From Aurelia coerulea (taxonomy: Eukaryota > Cnidaria > Scyphozoa > Semaeostomeae > Ulmaridae): a stretch of DNA of 64,000 nt. This document shows positions 10,585 through 22,044 of the stretch, one piece after another. Location of the stretch: assembly GCA_039566865.1 (NCBI GenBank), contig CM076944.1:8826501-8890500 (forward strand). The letters are read 5' to 3'. The position numbers and the translations under genes were made by a program. The notes below the pieces were generated by a model that saw nothing but the letters and a program-made list of their open reading frames with translations, was not told where the DNA came from and made no database searches. Numbering within the stretch: the first letter of the stretch is position 1; each line of letters starts with the position of its first letter.

Positions 10585-11657
10585 AGTATGGATATATAGA
10601 CTATGATATAAATAATCTAGAACTGGAAATATGGATTTACACAAGAAAGAACGACACGAAGCTTTCTGTTGCGATAACGAATTTATTCATTGGACTATTT
10701 TTCCTTAGGCCTCCAGCATGATTAAACAGTGCTATTGTTAATAAGAAACTCTTTTTAAGAATTCAACTAAGAACTAAACCAGTAAGAACCTCGACTGAGA
10801 ACTTGGATATTGCTCAAGAAACTTGTTTATTTTGTCTAAGAAGGTAACATACTGGTGAGAAGGTAACATACATACATCTGAGAAGGTAACATACATACTG
10901 GCGCTGTATTCTGGTAAAACTCACGAAATGCTTGGGAAGTTACCTATCAATGAATACAACGAACATTTAAGAAGGATGCGGAGAAACTGCAAAACCTTTG
11001 GTACCCATGATCTGCTAATTTCAACTGTTTACTGAAAGCTAAAAGAGACTTTCAGTACTGGGCGGGAAAATTTATTGGTTTCTTGAAAACTCTTCGATTG
11101 TTGTTCTACTTGACTGATCAGCTGCCTAAAATTTCTTAGAAAACTAACAATAATCTTGAAAAAATGCTAACAAAGAGCTTTTTGAAATAATTTTGATGGG
11201 AACGTCATTGAGCTAATTACTGCACTCAAAGAGTTCATTTTGTTGGAGAAGTTTCCCTTAGCAACCAATCTCATTCTGTGAAATGATGCATCAACACAGG
11301 CGAGCAAGGTGGCTGCCATGCCACACACATTATATTTTCCAATCTCGGCCTGTTCTCAGCTGCAGTCCCTCTATTTTCCAGAAGTTTATTATTCACAATT
11401 TAGCGCAAACCTCAAGATCAATGTGCTTTGAACAAGTCAACTTAGAGGTCTAGTCCGAACAAAACATTGAATTCAGACTATTGCTGTAGTCTGAACAACA
11501 AATTAAAAGTCTAGGCCTACTTTTGAAGCAAAATCGGCTATGATTCAAATAAAATGCACAGAAAGTTAAAAAATGCAAGGCTTGAATTGAAAATTGATTT
11601 TAAGCAGCTACGAAAAAGTAAGTTGATAAACTTCTTGATCAAAGATGAGAGACGTAC
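10585..11657. other. No gene recognised
   Basis: AT-rich. A short tandem, GAGAAGGTAACATACAT, occurs about three times at 10847-10895. No supported coding frame or element. Confidence 0.5.
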
Positions 11658-11875
11658 CTTTCTTTGCTCGTTGAATGCAGTTTTTCATCCAGCATTTTGA
11701 GCGCGCAGGCTCCGCGACCATGATTCGTTCTTTCCGTAGAGTGGCCGCGCGTGCTCAAACCGCTGGAGCGTTTGACCTTTAAGATGTCATACACCTCAGG
11801 AGGGCCTCCGCTGAACGACAAGCTTTGACCTCGCGTTGTTGCAAGGCTTGGTGTGGACTTCATCACGTCCTTCAC
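11658..11875 (-). other. Orphan open frame ending at a splice-donor-like site
   Basis: About 72 residues, GC-richer than its surroundings, ending in frame at GAAAG followed by GTACGT (a plausible donor). The composition is basic and Ser/Gly/Thr-rich, with no recognised domain. It could be a first or internal exon of an unknown minus-strand gene or a chance frame. An ATG at 11873-11875 opens it; the next exon was not found. Confidence 0.2.
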
Positions 11876-11933
11876 CCCATGACATAAAAGATTTTGTAAA
11901 CAGGAAAATGCCCATCACCCCTATGACTTCACT

Positions 11934-12615
11934 ACCGTGAGTCAAAAAGGATAAAACCATTCAGAATGATATATCTTAAGCATGAGTTACAGGATTTGCG
12001 TTTGTCTGAAGGTGCACATGAAAATAATGGGGGCTCAAAATAGCAAAAAAGTGGTAGTGGCCACTTTCAAAATAGAATAACTTTTTTCCCAGCGCGATCC
12101 TGAGTGATTGCTTTGGCAGACTATCTGCTGAAATGTGCTGCTGTGATAAAATCTAGGTTTGGTAGACATATTCGTCCTTGATTTTTTTATTTTGTACTTT
12201 CAATCTCAAATAACGTATTTTTGGTGTCCATTTCAGGAAAATAAATGCATTTAGGAAAAACAACAAGAGAACAAAAAATTAGGAACCAGTTGAAGCAATG
12301 AGGAACTCCCTTGCAAGGCGACAAGTAGTTCTATCACTTAAAAGAAACAGAGCTAAAATCTGATAACCCTCGGCAGAGATATTAGTAAATGAATTTGTTG
12401 TTGTAATGACCATTCTGTAGAAATTAACCAAAAATTACATGAAAAGTAAACAATGTCAATTTCATCCAACTTTGCAAGTGAATATCTCCGGACTCATAAC
12501 TCATAAAAGTCTACGTTTTGCTTTGTTTTGATCCTTAACATATCCTCTTTAAGACCATATATCATTGCGACGGTTTTGATTAAATTTGATTTTTGCGATA
12601 TTTTGTATTTGTTTC
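11934..12615 (-). repeat. Dispersed repeat, copy B
   Basis: Inverted copy of 1135-1840. See there for shared landmarks. Confidence 0.7.
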
Positions 12616-12932
12616 CTTTATTTTTGCATTCTGGATCACTGTGCGCCGAACACTTTATGCCTTCGGTGCGAATTAGTGCCCCCCCCCGATCTGAAAACTC
12701 TCCTACGGTCTAGCCAATCAGACTAACATATCCCCTTTTTAGGATTTGCCTCCCCACTGAAAACCCCTTTAAAAAGGCTCTGAGACTTTCCGAGGAACTA
12801 TTTGTGATGGGATAAAACACAACAATGGCAGTGCGTCATTGGAAAGGTATTTATACCTTATACCTGCAGCGTCGTTTTGGCAATCAAAACAATTATGACT
12901 CTATACAATAAAATTCCATCAGGTGGTTGTAA

Positions 12933-13338
12933 TTGATTTGCGCTGCGCAGCAGCAGCAAATCTTTAAAATAGGCTCGTAGGCTCGATGAACGAACGTTGA
13001 CATGGCGCGCATAACTAAACATACAGTGAACATTCCATGGTTTCAGCCAATGACATTCCTAGAAAACAGACGCATGTTTACTGCGTTCAGGATTGACGTC
13101 ATCGGAAGTTGTCATCCATTGTTGTCCACATACGTCACAAAATTTTAAGCGCGTGCAGGAGGAAGTGATTAGGAAGTGACAGTCCATTCATTGGATGTTT
13201 TTGATTGATTAAAATTGGCATGTCTGCAGAGGTTTTTGGCATCAAATTTGGAGACCAGAGAAAGATCAGGGCAGGGCAGTTGGGTTGTGAGACGCGTAGG
13301 TTGTGGAAGTTTCCCAGTCAATGAGCAACGAGAGAGCA
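12933..13338 (+). repeat. ~405-bp direct repeat, copy 1
   Basis: Starts TTGATTTGCGCTGCGCAGCA and ends AACGAGAGAGCA. Almost identical to 13550-13954 (differences such as CATTCCATGG/CATTTCATGG). It contains a self-complementary TGCGCTGCGCA core, CRE-like TGACGTCA and CACATACGTCAC. Non-coding. Confidence 0.88.
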
Positions 13339-13396
13339 AGTGTCCGAAGTAAGTCCCGTTTTGGCGCTAATGCAGTTTCGCAGTCTCCCTGCTCTC

Positions 13397-13549
13397 ATGC
13401 ACATTCATTATCATTCCTGCACAGTTTGCAACAAAACCTCATTTGTAACAATATATATATATACATAAGACATAATCTTCACCCTTGCGTCTATCCTCAA
13501 AATACTGTCGCAGTTCACAGCGCAAATCTTCAGATAGCAATATCTCTTG
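13397..13549 (+). repeat. Spacer repeat shared with 14848-15472
   Basis: The block from TGCACATTCATTATCATTCC to GCAATATCTCTTGTTG, with an AT microsatellite, recurs at 14848-14904 plus 15367-15472. There it is split by a hAT MITE, so this copy shows the empty site. Confidence 0.82.
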
Positions 13550-13954
13550 TTGATTTGCGCTGCGCAGCAGCAGCAAATCTTTAAAATAGGCTCGTAGGCT
13601 CGATGAACGAACGTTGACATGGCGCGCATAACTAAACATACAGTGAACATTTCATGGTTTCAGCCAATGACATTCCTAGAAAACAGACGCATGTTTACTG
13701 CGTTCAGGATTGACGTCATCGGAAGTTGTCATCCATTGTTGTCCACATACGTCACAAAATTTTAAGTGCGCGCAGGAGGAAGTGATCAGGAAGTGACAGT
13801 CCATTCATTGGATGTTTTTGATTGATTAAAATTGGCATGTCTGCAGAGGTTTTTGGCATCAAATTTGGAGACCAGAGAAAGATCAGGGTAGTTGGGTTGT
13901 GTTGTGAGACGCGTAGGTTGTGGAAGTTTCCCAGTCAATGAGCAACGAGAGAGC
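13550..13954 (+). repeat. ~405-bp direct repeat, copy 2
   Basis: See 12933-13338. The period between the two copies is about 617 bases. Confidence 0.88.
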
Positions 13955-14847
13955 ATGATCTATACTTTTTCAGCTCCTGTTTGGTGATAAAATTCCTTAG
14001 TATGTCGTCATAAGCTATTTCAACGATTATTTTCAAGACTCATTGAATAAGATGTTATTTGCTTCTCAACTGCGTAATCATTTTGAAAATTTTCAGTATC
14101 GAATATTGACAAAATTTGACTTATTTCAAATTAATCTAATACCATACACAAAAGAGAACAACAAAGAACTGTAAAGATTATTCGCCAGTGTCTTGTGGTA
14201 ATTGCGTGTGTATAATAATCAAAATGCGATCCATGGCATTGTAAAGAACAGAAGAGAGTTAAATAGGGGTTGAATTTCTCGCGATATTCTCCAAAATCTT
14301 TTGTGAAAATCCCTTGAAATACACAGCAACCATTTGTACAGAAAAATGCTCTCCACTTTCTTCATGTTCACCTACCTGCCTTGCCTCGCATGTTTCAGTG
14401 CATTGTGACATTTATTAATATATTGCATTATAAATAAAGAATAAAACTTTATATCAAATTTATCGATATCATGTTCAGTTGAGTAAATAAATGCTTTCCT
14501 GCTAAACGTTTCTGTATTTCTGTCCTTTTTGTCTCCCTGCTCTCCGTAATAAATTTCATATTCGAATATTCATATTCGATATATACGAAGAGCGTATCAT
14601 TTTGGAAAGAAATCTCGTACATCTTTGGAAAAATCTGCAAAAAAACCCTGAAAATCCTAGTGTTTAAAAAATCTCTTACGCTTTTCTGGAAGAATGATAC
14701 TCCCATCGCTTTGCTTTCCTCAAATTTTAGACCCAAAAAAGGAACCTGACCACCCCTATCCTAGATATACCACAGTACCCTGGACAGGTAAAAAACTTGC
14801 AGACGTGCAAGCAAGCATTCTTCGAGGTAATCTGTGTGCTCTACACA
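13955..14847. other. No gene recognised
   Basis: AT-rich, with no supported frame. A small ATTCGAATATTCATATTCGA palindrome lies near 14560. Confidence 0.5.
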
Positions 14848-14904
14848 AATCATGCACATTCATTGTCATTCCTGCACAGTTTGCAACAAAACTTCATTTG
14901 TAAC

Positions 14905-15366
14905 CAGGAACGCCGGAGAGGGGGGGCGCGGAGGGGCAAGCGCCCCTCCTGCCCTTTCCTAACGGGGGCAAGGGGGGCAAAAGTGCCCTTTCAATGAAAA
15001 ACAATAATTTACTTTGAAACTTGATAGAAAAGCCGCCATAGCTTCATTCCCTTATCAGAAACACACCAGTAACGAAAAATGACTGGCAATTGCAACTTCA
15101 AAATAAGCAATATGCGAATTTATGCGATTCGGAATGAGGACATGTGGAGAAATAGCCGATAAATTTTGTGAAAGAACATCATTAATGTTCGTTAAAACGT
15201 TTTTGATAGCATTTTAAGCCAATCTAAAGGGCGTGGTCACAAAAATTTTCCCGGGGGAGTACCCCCGGACCCCCCAATTTTTAGGCTCGCTTCGCTCGCC
15301 TTCGGTCTCGATTGCCCTTACGTTCCAAGTCGCCCCCCTTGCCCTACCATCGCTCCGGCGTCCCTG
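14905..15366. mobile_element. 462-bp hAT-type MITE
   Basis: Flanked by the 8-bp duplication TTTGTAAC (14897-14904, 15367-15374). Terminal inverted repeats CAGGAACGCCGGAG and CTCCGGCGTCCCTG differ at one base. CAGGG-like ends plus 8-bp duplications are the hAT signature. The copy of the host repeat at 13397-13549 lacks it. Non-coding. The GGGCGTGG...CCCCCGGACCCCC portion links it to 765-870 and 17765-17850. Confidence 0.9.
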
Positions 15367-15474
15367 TTTGTAACAATACATATGACATAAACTTCACCCT
15401 TGCGTCTATCCTCAAAATACTGTCGCAGTTCACAGCGCAAATCTTCAGATAGCAATATCTCTTGTTGCCATTAA

Positions 15475-16052
15475 ACAATGCTCGAATCTTGAACGACAGA
15501 CTCGCCATTGTTTTGATTGGCAAAGGAATGCAAGGATACTGCTGCATGCCTCACTGCACTTGCATAATCAAAATGAGGGTTAGACTTGTTTAACCTGAGT
15601 TAATGACGTCAAAAGTAGTTGTTTATATTAGCCAATCATGGGATCCCTAGGGATTGTGGGACTTTTAGAGAATAGGTGTGGCATCCATTTCCGTGTGCGC
15701 TCCTCAGATCGCTCGACAGGCAGCGAGAACAAAGAAGATCTACATACTGGAATTTCATCGCCCACCCTCCCGCACCATTTATTTTGTTTATATGTTCATA
15801 TTTACTTCGTCTTTTTTCTCTTTCCTTGACTAAATCTTCCTTCCTCCTGGCGGTTCTTTCTTCCATCCGCGAGGCAGGTGTATTGCTCCCGCCGGAAATT
15901 TGATTTCCCTGAGCCAATCACCAAAGTTAAAGGTTAGCATTGTTCAGGAAAGTCGGGCAATACACAATGGCCCATTCCCTGGATCCGTAATGTGGTGCAA
16001 ACTCAAGTTGACGAGGACGTGGATATCCCCTCGGGGACTATGAACGCATGCG
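15475..16052. other. No gene recognised
   Basis: Contains CRE-like TGACGTCA near 15605. The open frames on both strands between 15636 and 15917 show no recognised domain. Confidence 0.45.
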
Positions 16053-16679
16053 TAGGGTAGGGTGGGGGTAATGTGGGTCTACGGGGTAAATTGGGTCTAT
16101 TGATCTTTTCGCTAGAAATATCCTTCCTCGTTCAATGGAAGAAAGGCTGGCTATTTTTCTTTTAATGTCTGCATAATCAACTGCCTTTTTACATAAAACA
16201 TTCGTCTTAGATGTGTCTCCACTCGTTTTATAAAATAACTTTACTGAACGGCCTATTGTGCAAGAATTTCAAAGCCCAGGAAACTTTCTCCTGCCACTGT
16301 TGTTTTGCTTTTCTGGTCAATTTAATGACCATGAGGTGAGAGTTTGATGTTTTACAAATGAAATAACGTTTATTTCGAAGTCATTGACGCGATTGTTCTT
16401 TTTATTTTTATTTTCTTACCAGATGGGGTAATTTGGGCCTACTGAGAATTCAGCCATAATTCAAATTCAACGAGGCCTTGAATTGCTTAAAATTTTCGCA
16501 CTTATATTCATCTTGCCACGTTGTTTTCTGTCTAAAATGCGAAAACGGGTTTCCTATTACCGCAGTTGCTGTCTTGTAACCAGTAAATTGGAGTAAACAT
16601 ACTGCAAACATCTTTATTTAACTGTTATTTTATCAAATCCGATCACTGACTTGCAAATCGCAACGATGGTGGATCACAG

Positions 16680-17884
16680 CAGGGACCGCGGAGCCGGGGG
16701 GGCTGGGGGGGCTTTAGCCCCCCCAATAATTTTCAAGATATAATTTTCGATTTCTAGAAATTATGTTAAAATGAGCTCAGCAACTTCTTTTGAAACGTGA
16801 ACCGGTGTGTGCAAATATGATTCAGAAATAGTAGGTGGCCACTTTGGCTTGATGAAAAAAATAAGAACTTTTGAGGCATTGGATCTCATTGTTGAAGCAA
16901 TCAATGAGAGGTTCAACCAGCCCAGCTTTATTTCTTCCAAGAGTCTTGAATCTCTTCTCGTTAACTTCGTTAATGCAAGCGATGTTTCGTCTGAAATGAA
17001 ATACGTCGAGGAGAATTATGCCGACGACGTAAAACTTTCACTTTTGTTACCACAGCTTGAAATATTCAAACTTTTAGTGAAAGATGTGAAGATAGATTGC
17101 TTTCATGATATCTGGATGTTTTTGAAACAAATTCCAGTTGCTCAAAGATTGCTAATAAGTGAAATTGTCCAAATTTTTAAACTGGTGAGCGATCATTCTC
17201 GCGACCAGGCGTCTAAAAACTTGATTTCGCTCAAAAATGTCCCCAAAAAGGTTCAACAACTTAGCAATTCTTCACAGTCACAAACAAAGGACAGACAGAA
17301 TAAACAATATCGTAGTTTCAACTATTTTCAGCAATAGAAATGAGAACAGGATACGAAATTTGGGAAATTTCATTAAAATGTTGATTCATTGATGATACAA
17401 ACTTACTCAGAATAAACAATGTTCGCGTTTTTAGGTTCTGTTATGTTTAAAATGCTTAAGTCTGAAAGTATGACAGCGTTATGTTATATTACCGTATTAT
17501 CTATTTCTTAACTGAAATAATTCCAAGAGATATTTAACTTCGACATAAGACTAAAGCATAGCGTTCCTTTAGGCCTTTTCCTTTATACCAAAAGATGCTG
17601 CGTGTGGTCCCCGAGCCTTCGCTATCAAATGTTAGACGTACTATAGACTGCAAACTATTTTCCACTTTTATGGCGATTTACAGAAGGATTTAGTGGTTAA
17701 ATATGTTGCAAATGAATATCTTTTCCCGGGCGCTTCTTGGCATGTAAAGGGCGTTGGTCGCATTTATAGCCAAAGTAGAGGGCGTGGTCAGGAAAATTTT
17801 TCTGGGGGCTTCGCCCCCAGACCCCCTCATGTTTTCTCCCTACTTTTGAGCCCCCCCAATCGAAATTATGCTCCGCGGTCCCTG
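16680..17884 (+). mobile_element. 1.2-kb hAT element with decayed transposase
   Basis: Flanked by the 8-bp duplication GATCACAG (16672-16679, 17885-17892). Terminal inverted repeats are CAGGGACCGCGGAGC and GCTCCGCGGTCCCTG. It contains the end of a transposase gene and GC-rich subterminal sequence. It is internally deleted, since only the last third of a transposase is present. Confidence 0.9.
16807..17400 (+). pseudogene. hAT transposase C-terminal fragment
   Basis: The open frame to about 17190 (FEALDLIVEAINERFNQPSF ... EIVQIFKL) matches the region before the hAT dimerisation domain. The dimerisation domain itself is present but out of frame: ERSFS at about 17189, then another frame reading RRLKT, a stop, FRSKMSPKRFNNLAIL at 17240-17271 and a region resembling NEHR...FG near 17340-17370. 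The expected uninterrupted order is ERSFSxLRRxKTYLRSTM...RLNNLAILH. So there are at least two frameshifts and one stop: a dead gene. The start chosen is the first in-frame position, not a native start. Confidence 0.82.
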
Positions 17885-18292
17885 GATCACAGCATACTGA
17901 CCGTAGTTTTATTTTCGTCGCGGGCACGGGGTTGCTTGTGATAAAAGGCAAAGACTGTGATTTTATTGAATAGAGAATGGTTGGGAAACCTAAGTCGATT
18001 AATGTTTTTAATCATTTAGCCTTTCATATGCCGATTTTGTGCAAGTTTTGAAAATAGACCCACTTTTCCTGGTCGTCGGAAAAAGTGGGCCTATTTTAGT
18101 TGCCAAAAGAGAAAATTTTTTTAAAATATTTAACTGCCTTTGTCAAAGCTGAGATTTTTTCCCAAGAAAGAAGAAGCACTGAATGTCAATTAAACGAAAT
18201 TTTTGAAATGTTTTGCATTTTAGTCTCGTATTACCAGCTATCCATTTTGAGATTTTGCTCATTTTCGACCCACATTACCCCACCCTACCCTA

Positions 18293-19108
18293 GTGTGTAA
18301 ATTTTTGCTTATTCGATTAGGTACGTAATGCCACTATTTTCATCACGAACTTTAGTCATTCGACAGGCAACCGGAAGTCAGACATTGAAACGAAACCACA
18401 TCCGCTACAGAACAAGTAATTTTTGATGAGAGAACACTGAAAAGTTTTCATTCAGAATCACTCGCGATAGCGCTTCATGGAAGCTTGGCAAAGGAATGTA
18501 TTCATCTGGCTAAGAAATGATATTCATTTGCCAACTTAGCTTTGCTTGGTTTGTTTCAAATGGCCTCCTTTAAATGTTGTCGAAATGGGTCTAATAATAA
18601 CGGGGCTTTCCATAGCACAGAGCGCTGCCGCTATCTTGTTTTGCCTAGGCCAATTTATCAACGCAACAGGGACGTAGGAAGCATCTCAAACTTGGAGGGG
18701 CACGACACTTCGAGGGCACTTTTTCCATTAAGCTAAAGGGGCATTTCCTGAAAACAAAAAGGGCACGAGCACAAGATTTAATATTTGAACTGAGAGTGAT
18801 ATCATATTAACTTGCACTGGAGTTTGAGTCATGCTAAGCTGTCTTGAGATATGCAAACAGTTGGATTGTTCTCAAACTCGAAACTTCCCGTGCAAAACCG
18901 CCCCTATGGGGGCACATAACTGGTCTTATACTACCTACTCTTCTGAGCTGCACTCACTTAATTCTATTAACAGCTAGTTATAAAATGTATTCTGAACTAA
19001 GTAAGCATAAGAGTATATGAATATTGATTCCTTCATAATCCCAAATCATCATCGTCGTGATTTAGCGCCAGTGATTTACCCTTTATGAGTAGTTTTTGGA
19101 CTCTTGGA
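18293..19108. other. No gene recognised
   Basis: Possible GC-rich MITE scraps at 18670-18910 (GGGGCA motifs). Positions 19019-19055 resemble the start of the 0.95-kb repeat near 6598. Confidence 0.45.
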
Positions 19109-19111
19109 ATA

Positions 19112-19692
19112 GAACATTTGCCAATTGGGAAAAAGGAATCGAGGCGAGCGCGGTCAATTCTGGACTTCGGAGGGCTTATTTCCAAACAACTGGAAAGCTG
19201 CTAGAGTAGCTCATATCTTTAAAGAGGGTCCTACTGAAGTCAGGTCAAATTACAGAGCTATATCTGTGCTCCCGCTCGTTTCGTGTCTTTTTGAGAAGAC
19301 AATCTTCGACCAACTTTACGCCTACTTCGACGATAATAAGTTGTTCTACTCACATCAATCCGGCTTCAGGGCCCTGCACTCGGTTTTGACGTGCTTACTG
19401 AAGAGTAGTGATGACTGGTACCATGATTTTGACAAAGGACTCCTTTCATCTGCGGACCCCAAATTGCGGCATAAGACTCACAGACGATTTGTCTCTTGTA
19501 AACTTTTTCTGTTTTAAAATTGGTTGAGTAACCATTGAGCATCGACTCCAAATGAAGCCTCGGGTCAGAAAATCCGGCCGGGTCGACTTGCCGTTTATAC
19601 TGAAATGGAGAGGACTCCCCGGATTTCCGACTGTTTAGGGCTGTCGGAATTGGCCGCGCTCGCGCCAATCCCTTTTTGTTAGTTGGCAAATG
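19112..19692. mobile_element. Inverted-repeat element carrying an RT fragment
   Basis: The left end TTTGCCAATTGGGAAAAAGG, then GAGGCGAGCGCGGTCAATTC, is matched in inverse by GAATTGGCCGCGCTCGCGCC, then CCCTTTTTGTTAGTTGGCAAA at the right. A fragment of a plus-strand reverse transcriptase lies between. Confidence 0.75.
19168..19440 (+). pseudogene. LINE reverse transcriptase fingers fragment
   Basis: Encodes FPNNWKAARVAHIFKEG, then NYRAISVLPLVSCLFEKTIF, then YSHQSGFRALHSV, the conserved first RT blocks. It is from a different LINE lineage than the one at 3560-10109. The frame stops matching after about 90 residues; the palm with YADD is absent. Confidence 0.8.
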
Positions 19693-22037
19693 GTCTATCA
19701 CGCATGCTGAAATGTTTTATTGTGGATTAATGACTCGTTGATTGACGCTAGAGCATTTTTAGAGTATGTGCTTCCAAATACGCTTAGATTAGACGTCGAT
19801 AAGTCATGATTAGGCCGACCGATTAGATGCTCTCAGAGAGATTTCAGCCCTTTGGAGGTTATCTTGATACACGACACATGTTGGCGCACAACAAGAGGGC
19901 AAGACGAACCTGAAAGAAGAACTCATATCTACATCTCAAAACCTTTTCCGAAATGTCGGGAGAAATTCCCTCGACTGCCTATGTCTAAAAATCAGTGATG
20001 CTATTTACTAAAAATAAGAAATTCTCCAACAAATTCAAACAGCCAATTATTTCTTCTTGGTCCCAATCAAATTATACACAGTTTATAAAACTACAGAGCT
20101 CTCTAATCGATTGAAGAACGCTAATCATCGGATGATCTAAACAATGAAACATTTTGAAAAATCACCGAAATTTCATAACGGTTCCAAAACGAAAACAGTG
20201 CTGTGTATTTTTTATAAAGAACCGAAAGAATAGCAAGGTCCTGAAATGGCTTTGACCCATGTGAAATCCGTGCTTTTATGCGCTGCTACCTGGTTTTGAA
20301 GCATGTTCAAAAACATCAAAAGATGATTATCAAAGGAAGTTTATCACGCAACATTACAAAGAGCCCTTGTCACCCAGGGTCCTTTGCGGGCACGTTGTAA
20401 TTTTAGATTATCTGATAATATATTCTGGCTAAAGCGGAAAATATTGATCTGCACTTCAGTAGTCATTGGTTCCACCTGTCTGAATATGAACAATCGCTAA
20501 AGCTGATATGATACCATGATATGATACTCATAAGCATTTGTATTGATCAAAGCGCGGGAGTCTGAGAGGAACCAAATGCAATTGTTTGCATGAATACGAT
20601 GTTGGCTTGATGCAAATACTCCACCAGAATTTCAATGAAACTTTTTGATGTTAAATCTTGATCTTTTACTTTGATTTCATTTCCCTTCCAGTGATCCATA
20701 AAAGTTAGTCGCCATCTCTCTTCTCTCCTCCGCCGGTTTCTTTTCGTGGAATTTCAGCACGGACCGAAGCACCATGGACTACGGAATATTACGCAATATT
20801 AGGTACTGTCTAAGGCATGGTGATGATTTCATGCAGATCGATGAAACACAAAGCTTTCTGAGGGTTAAATTTCATGACACTATGTCAAAGAGATGGAGTT
20901 GAGTCAGTTTTGAAGGCTTTAGCAGGCCTTGATGTATTTTTATTGCAGAAAACATTGAAAAAATCTCAAAAATCTCCGTTGCACCACAAAAATAAGAATT
21001 ACCATAATTCTTTTTTGGGTACGATTTAGAACAAACCCTTTGGTAGAAACTTGCACAAATAGTTGCTTTAATTTTGTAATTCTTTTTGATAAATACATTT
21101 TGCCCCAATTTTTACATTTCAACTGTTGAATTTTTAAAATGATTTTTAAAGATATGAATTTTGCAAATATCCGCCATTATGAATCACATAAAAATGAACC
21201 AAAATATAAATATTTCCAATCATTGTTGCAATTACTTGAAAATTCATGACTAGAGGATTGAAATAAGATCAAAACGAAAATTGTCAGACCTTTCTGAGCA
21301 GAGAAATATTGCTTTGAAAATTCAATCCAGGCAGCGTTATTCCGGAAGTGCTTATGTAAACAAATGAAGCAATTAGGCCCAACTTCAAAGATCATTTTCT
21401 TGGCTGTCCGTTGTCCAATTTTTAAAATGTTTGCGTTTCATGAACATTCAGAGCGTACTTGATGATATGGGCATGAAATAAATTCAGATTTTGAAACTTC
21501 ATATTTTGGTATTTATTCCAAACTTTCTTTTGTTCCGGATCACTGCGCCTCCCTCTTTCTGCACGAAAGCTGTGTTGTTATGTTTTCCTAAGGTGCGCAA
21601 AGGACCCTGGGTGACGATGCTCTTTAAAGTGAATGACCTGACCTGGCGTCCGTCTGGATATAGGACAAAGAGAAACCTACACACTTTATTGTTTTCTTTG
21701 GATTTGGCTTTGCATTCTTTCACCACGCGTTGGATTATCAAATACAAAAGGGTATTTATAAACCCATGAGATCTCATCTCTTAACTCAAAACTATTCATG
21801 CAGAACACGAACTTCTTTCTATATGAAATCACAACATTGAGAGTCTTTTTCTGAAATATGTATTTTGCTAAATTACTATAGCTCAAAATTTGCCATCCTT
21901 TCTTTCTCATGGGAACAAAATTACCCACACCTCTAAACTAATTCTGGTCCTTGACACAAATGCAAAAGGGAAATATTCAAGATCAGTAACGATAAAAATT
22001 TGGTGATTTTTCAAAAAGTTCAAAGGACAAGTCCGTA
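19693..22037. other. No gene recognised; one LINE remnant
   Basis: AT-rich. Only 20786-20840 is identifiable: it resembles the LINE segment reading LRNIRYCLRHG at about 3930-3965. No supported exon. Confidence 0.5.
20786..20840 (+). mobile_element. Short LINE remnant
   Basis: Encodes LRNIRYCLRHGDDFMQ, matching RNIRYCLRHGNDAQ of the LINE RT C-terminus at 3721-4086. About 50 bases long. Confidence 0.6.
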
Positions 22038-22044
22038 GTAAGTA

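Larger units (their letters stand above)
16053..18292. mobile_element. GGGTAGGGTGGGG-ended inverted-repeat element
   Basis: The left end TAGGGTAGGGTGGGGGTAAT and the right end ATTACCCCACCCTACCCTA are inverted copies. It is interrupted at 16680-17884 by a hAT element. The right half plus the sequence across the hAT site recurs at about 37138-37630 without the hAT. Confidence 0.75.
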
